A stretch of 8,227 bases of DNA from positions 1-8,227 of the forward strand of contig JAHELH010000100.1 of assembly GCA_024644285.1 (NCBI GenBank), written 5' to 3'. A model generated the notes under the pieces. That model ran no database searches. It was given only the letters and a program-made list of their open reading frames with translations, and had not been told where the DNA came from. Shown in pieces: positions 5,422-8,227 of the stretch; position 1 is the first letter of the stretch; the number at the start of each line of letters is the position of its first letter. Source of the DNA: Paracoccaceae bacterium. GTDB taxonomy: Bacteria; Pseudomonadota; Alphaproteobacteria; Rhodobacterales; Rhodobacteraceae. A program made the position numbers and the translations under genes.

Positions 5422-7461
5422 GTGGCAGCCTGGCGCGCCCCGGGCGACGTGCTGAACGCCCAGCGGGGCCACCTGTTCGGCTGGGTGCCGGTTCTGCTGG
5501 GCATCGGCATCGGGATTTACTTCGCGCTGCGTTTCGAACCTGGACCGCCGCTTTACACCGTGCTCGCAGCCACCCTTGCGGTGCTGGGCGCGTTTCGCTG
5601 GCGGGGCGGTCCGTCGGCCGCGCCGGTGCTGCTGATCTGGGGTCTGGTCATCGCAGGGTTCCTTCTGGCCGGGATGCGCGCCCACCTTGTCGCCGAACCG
5701 GTGCTGGGCTTTCGCTATTACGGGCCGGTGCAGGGCCGCATCGTCGCCATCGACCGGTCGCTCTCGGACAAGGTGCGGCTGACGCTGGACCGGGTCGTGC
5801 TGCGGGACGTGCCGCCGCACCGCACGCCGGCGCGGGTGCGCGTCTCGATGCACGGGCAACAGGGCTATGTCGCGCCGGAACCGGGCCTGACGGTGATGCT
5901 GACCGGGCACCTTTCGCCGCCGCAGGGGCCGGTGGAGCCCGGGGGCTTCGACTTTCGCCGCATGGCGTGGTTCAAGGCGATCGGCGCGGTCGGCTATACC
6001 CGCTCGCCGGTGCTGGCGGCATCGCCCGCGGCAGAGGGGTCGGCCGGCCTGCGCATCCACCGCCTGCGGATGCGCATCTCGGCCGCGGTGCAGGCGGCGC
6101 TGCCGGGCGAGACCGGCGCCTTCGCTGCCGCGATCCTGACCGGCGACCGCTCGGGCATGGGCCGCGCGACGCTGGAAGACCTGCGCGCCTCGAACCTGGC
6201 CCACCTCCTGGCGATCTCGGGGCTGCACATGGGGCTTCTGACCGGGTTCGTCTTTGCCGCAGCGCGATTCGCTCTGGTGGCGATTCCCTGGGTGGGCCTG
6301 CGCTGGCCGGTCAAGAAGATCGCCGCGCTGGCCGGCATCGCGGCGGGCGCGTTCTACTTCCTGCTGTCGGGCGGCAACGTCGCAACTGAACGGGCGTTCA
6401 TCATGGTGGCGGTGATGCTGACGGCGGTGCTGTTCGACCGTCGGGCGCTGACCCTGCGGGCCGTCGCCGTCGCCGCCGTCATCGTGCTGTGCCTGCGGCC
6501 CGAAACGCTGACCGAGCCCGGGTTCCAGATGTCCTTTGCCGCCACCACCGCGCTGGTCGCGGTGTTCGGCGAGCTGCGCGACGCGGATCTGCCGCAACTG
6601 CCGCGCTGGGCGCGGCCGGTGCTGGCGGTGGTGATTTCTTCGGCCGTGGCCGGGGCCGCAACCGCGCCCGTGGCGGCGGCGCATTTCAACCGGATCGCCG
6701 ATTACGGGCTGATCGCGAACCTGGCCTCGGTGCCGCTGATGGGCGTCGTGGTGATGCCGGCGGCGGTGCTGACCGCCTGTCTGGCGCCGCTGGGACTGGC
6801 CTGGATCGGGCTGGCGGTGATGCGCCCCGCCATCGCGTGGATCCTGAACGTCGCCCATACCGTCGCCGGGTGGGACGGCGCGGTGACCCCGGTGGTGACG
6901 CCGCCCGCCGCGGCCCTGCCGCTGCTGGCGCTGGGCGCGTTGTGGCTGATCCTTTGGCGCGCGGGCGGACGCAGCGCGGGGCTGGTTCCGGTGACCCTGT
7001 GCTTTGTTCTCTGGGCGCAGGCGGACCGGCCGCCCTTGCTGATCTCCTCAAGTGGTGGCCTGGTGGGGCTGATGACGGCAGAGGGCCGCGCCCTGTCCAA
7101 GCCGCGCGGCGACGGGTTCTCGGCGCTCAGCTGGCTGGAGAATGACGGCGACGCGGCGCTGCAACAGGCGGCATTTCAACGCCTCGGGGCAGGGGAGACG
7201 CGCGGCGATCGTCGCTTCGACCTGGCCGGCAGCGGCATCGTCCACCTGGCCGGGCGCGGCGCGCTCGACCGTGTGGCCGAGGCCTGCCGCACCGCCAGCC
7301 TGGTGATCATCGCCCGCGACGCCCCTGGCGCGCCCTGCGCCGTGCTGGATGCCGCGCACCTGCGCCGGACCGGCGCGCTGGCGGTCTGGCCCGAGGCCGG
7401 CAAGTTACGGCTGGTCAGCGCGGCCGAGCGCACCGGCCGGCGGCTCTGGTCGCCTCAATAG
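5422..7461 (+). CDS. comEC: ComEC/Rec2-family DNA internalization protein
   Basis: This is a 679-residue polytopic inner-membrane protein of the ComEC/Rec2 family, the channel that passes single-stranded DNA into the cytoplasm. After two or three N-terminal helices (about 20-88) comes a soluble DUF4131/OB-like region (about 95-195). The Competence core then opens with AAILTGDRSGM and HLLAISGLHMGLL (261-273) and carries PGFQMSFAATTAL (366-378) and several helices to about residue 532. The last 145 residues sit where Gram-positive ComEC has a metallo-beta-lactamase domain. No HxHxDH motif is present, so this tail looks like a degenerate, non-catalytic remnant. The GTG start is fixed by GGAGGG six bases ahead. 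In Rhodobacter capsulatus, ComEC homologues take part in uptake of gene transfer agent DNA, so that role is possible here. The gene is divergent from gltX, and its last 7 bases overlap the 3' end of lexA. Confidence 0.93.
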   Translation: MAAWRAPGDVLNAQRGHLFGWVPVLLGIGIGIYFALRFEPGPPLYTVLAATLAVLGAFRWRGGPSAAPVLLIWGLVIAGFLLAGMRAHLVAEPVLGFRYYGPVQGRIVAIDRSLSDKVRLTLDRVVLRDVPPHRTPARVRVSMHGQQGYVAPEPGLTVMLTGHLSPPQGPVEPGGFDFRRMAWFKAIGAVGYTRSPVLAASPAAEGSAGLRIHRLRMRISAAVQAALPGETGAFAAAILTGDRSGMGRATLEDLRASNLAHLLAISGLHMGLLTGFVFAAARFALVAIPWVGLRWPVKKIAALAGIAAGAFYFLLSGGNVATERAFIMVAVMLTAVLFDRRALTLRAVAVAAVIVLCLRPETLTEPGFQMSFAATTALVAVFGELRDADLPQLPRWARPVLAVVISSAVAGAATAPVAAAHFNRIADYGLIANLASVPLMGVVVMPAAVLTACLAPLGLAWIGLAVMRPAIAWILNVAHTVAGWDGAVTPVVTPPAAALPLLALGALWLILWRAGGRSAGLVPVTLCFVLWAQADRPPLLISSSGGLVGLMTAEGRALSKPRGDGFSALSWLENDGDAALQQAAFQRLGAGETRGDRRFDLAGSGIVHLAGRGALDRVAEACRTASLVIIARDAPGAPCAVLDAAHLRRTGALAVWPEAGKLRLVSAAERTGRRLWSPQ

Positions 7462-8144
7462 GTGCGGATCAATCCGACCAGCCGGCCCTGCACCGCGACC
7501 TGGTCGTCGTTGTAAAGCCGGGTCTCGTAGGCCGGGTTCGCGGCCTCCAGCGCGATGGTTGTGCCGTTACGGCGGAACCGCTTCAGCGTCGCCTCGGCGC
7601 CCTCGACCAGCGCCACCACGATGTCGCCGTTGTCGGCGGTCGCGGTCTCGCGGATCACCACGATGTCGCCGTCGTTGATCCCGGCATCGATCATCGAGTC
7701 GCCCTTGACCTCCAGCGCGTAGTGATGCGCCTTGCCCGACACCATGCCGCCCGGCACGTCGACGTTGTTCTCGACATGGCTGATCGCCTCGATCGGCACA
7801 CCCGCGGCGATCCGGCCCATCAGCGGCAACTCGACCGAGGCGCCGCCGCCGACCGGCATCGCGCCGCGCGGCGCGCCCGGGCGGTCGCCCTCGATCACCT
7901 GCGGAGTGAAACCGGCCTGCTTGCCCAGCGTGTCGGGCAGCTTGACGATCTCGATGGCGCGTGCGCGATGCGCCAGCCGGCGGATGAAGCCTCGCTCCTC
8001 CAGCGCCGTGATCAGCCGGTGGATGCCGGATTTCGAGCGCAGGTCCAGCGCCTCCTTCATCTCGTCGAACGAAGGCGGAACGCCGTCCCGGCGCATCCGC
8101 TTGTTGATGAAATCAAGCAATTCCAGTTGCTTCTTGGTCAGCAT
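7455..8144 (-). CDS. lexA: SOS response transcriptional repressor LexA
   Basis: This 229-residue LexA represses DNA-damage genes and cleaves itself when RecA filaments form. The N-terminal winged helix-turn-helix spans about 1-65 (recognition region about 27-48, FDEMKEALDLRSKSGIHRL). A linker longer than in E. coli follows (LexA there has 202 residues), then the S24-type peptidase domain. The cleavage site is Ala114-Gly115 in GRIAAGVPIEA, and the catalytic dyad is Ser150 (KGDSMIDAGI) and Lys188 (EATLKRF). All residues needed for self-cleavage are present. The ATG at 8144 has AAAGGGG 10 bases upstream and a nearer GAGAGG only 2 bases away. A promoter with LexA half-sites lies directly upstream, so the gene should repress itself. 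It converges with comEC, with a 7-bp overlap and no visible terminator. Confidence 0.98.
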   Translation of the reverse strand: MLTKKQLELLDFINKRMRRDGVPPSFDEMKEALDLRSKSGIHRLITALEERGFIRRLAHRARAIEIVKLPDTLGKQAGFTPQVIEGDRPGAPRGAMPVGGGASVELPLMGRIAAGVPIEAISHVENNVDVPGGMVSGKAHHYALEVKGDSMIDAGINDGDIVVIRETATADNGDIVVALVEGAEATLKRFRRNGTTIALEAANPAYETRLYNDDQVAVQGRLVGLIRTY

Positions 8145-8186
8145 GGCCTCTCAACCCCTTTCGAGCGCCCGCACGATGGCGGCCCC

Positions 8187-8212
8187 GTTCGGGGTATGTT
8201 CTATGCACGTTC
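8187..8212. promoter_or_regulatory. LexA operator: three GTTC half-sites in phase
   Basis: GTTC occurs at 8187-8190, 8198-8201 and 8209-8212, each pair separated by exactly 7 bases. That gives two overlapping copies of the alphaproteobacterial SOS box GTTC-N7-GTTC. A fourth step holds GTGT (8220-8223), a degenerate half-site. The 11-bp period puts all sites on one face of the helix. The operator overlaps the lexA -10 and spacer, as expected for autorepression. Confidence 0.9.
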
Positions 8213-8226
8213 CCGTTATGTGTCAA
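8198..8226 (-). promoter_or_regulatory. lexA promoter
   Basis: On the - strand a perfect -35 TTGACA (8226-8221) is followed by a 17-base spacer and TAGAAC (8203-8198), which matches four of six -10 bases. Transcription should begin near 8191, leaving an untranslated leader of about 46 bases. One LexA half-site (GAAC) is part of the -10 itself and another lies within the spacer, so bound LexA would block polymerase directly. Confidence 0.75.
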
Positions 8227-8227
8227 C

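Noticed and set aside
5398..6858. Long open frame on the - strand (486 codons) opposite comEC
   Set aside because: Its product is a low-complexity Arg/His/Gln-rich string with no recognisable domain, produced by the GC-rich third positions of comEC. The + strand frame has clear ComEC motifs.
8183..8194. CCCCGTTCGGGG palindrome around the first LexA half-site, considered as a terminator or separate operator
   Set aside because: It is explained by flanking G/C bases around a GTTC half-site, has no T-tract, and lies at the predicted lexA transcription start, where a full hairpin would not be in the RNA.
1..8227. tRNA, rRNA, CRISPR arrays, insertion sequence ends, phage or defence genes
   Set aside because: I looked for them on both strands and saw none. 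Apart from the cysteine-rich gene the window is explained by ordinary housekeeping genes.

Overview
The window is high-GC DNA that reads as a chromosomal housekeeping segment of an alphaproteobacterium, most likely a member of the Rhodobacterales/Rhodobacteraceae. Three things suggest this: a cytochrome c maturation (System I) cluster with a short CcmH; a gltA-gltX / comEC / lexA neighbourhood of the kind I know from that group; and a LexA operator made of direct GTTC-N7-GTTC repeats, the alphaproteobacterial SOS box, rather than the enterobacterial CTGT-N8-ACAG. The family assignment comes from sequence recognition only; no search was run.

Left part (1-1935, all + strand): the 3' end of ccmF, then ccmH overlapping it by ATGA, then after 70 bp a crotonase-fold gene that resembles PaaG isomerase rather than a hydratase. 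The first two finish heme attachment to apocytochromes c in the periplasm. The third is an acyl-CoA enzyme with no pathway partners in view.

Middle (1936-2582): a locally AT-rich 119-bp spacer, then a small gene (2055-2567, +) with a strong Shine-Dalgarno. It encodes a signal peptide followed by a domain with 12 cysteines, eight of them in the last 36 residues. I do not recognise the family, and it is the least ordinary gene here. It converges on gltA across a 15-bp gap; the gap and both stop codons form one imperfect palindrome.

Right part (2583-8144): gltA (citrate synthase) and gltX (glutamyl-tRNA synthetase) run leftward with gltX upstream, 61 bp apart and possibly cotranscribed. comEC (DNA-import channel) runs rightward, divergent from gltX. 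lexA (SOS repressor) runs leftward and overlaps the 3' end of comEC by 7 bp.

The last 45 bases hold the clearest regulatory structure: a lexA promoter with a perfect -35 (TTGACA), a 17-bp spacer and a TAGAAC -10. It is overlaid by three GTTC half-sites at exact 11-bp steps. This gives LexA autoregulation, and the extra in-phase half-site makes it look like two overlapping boxes. No tRNA, rRNA, insertion sequence, CRISPR array or phage gene is visible, and no gene-free stretch exceeds 119 bp.
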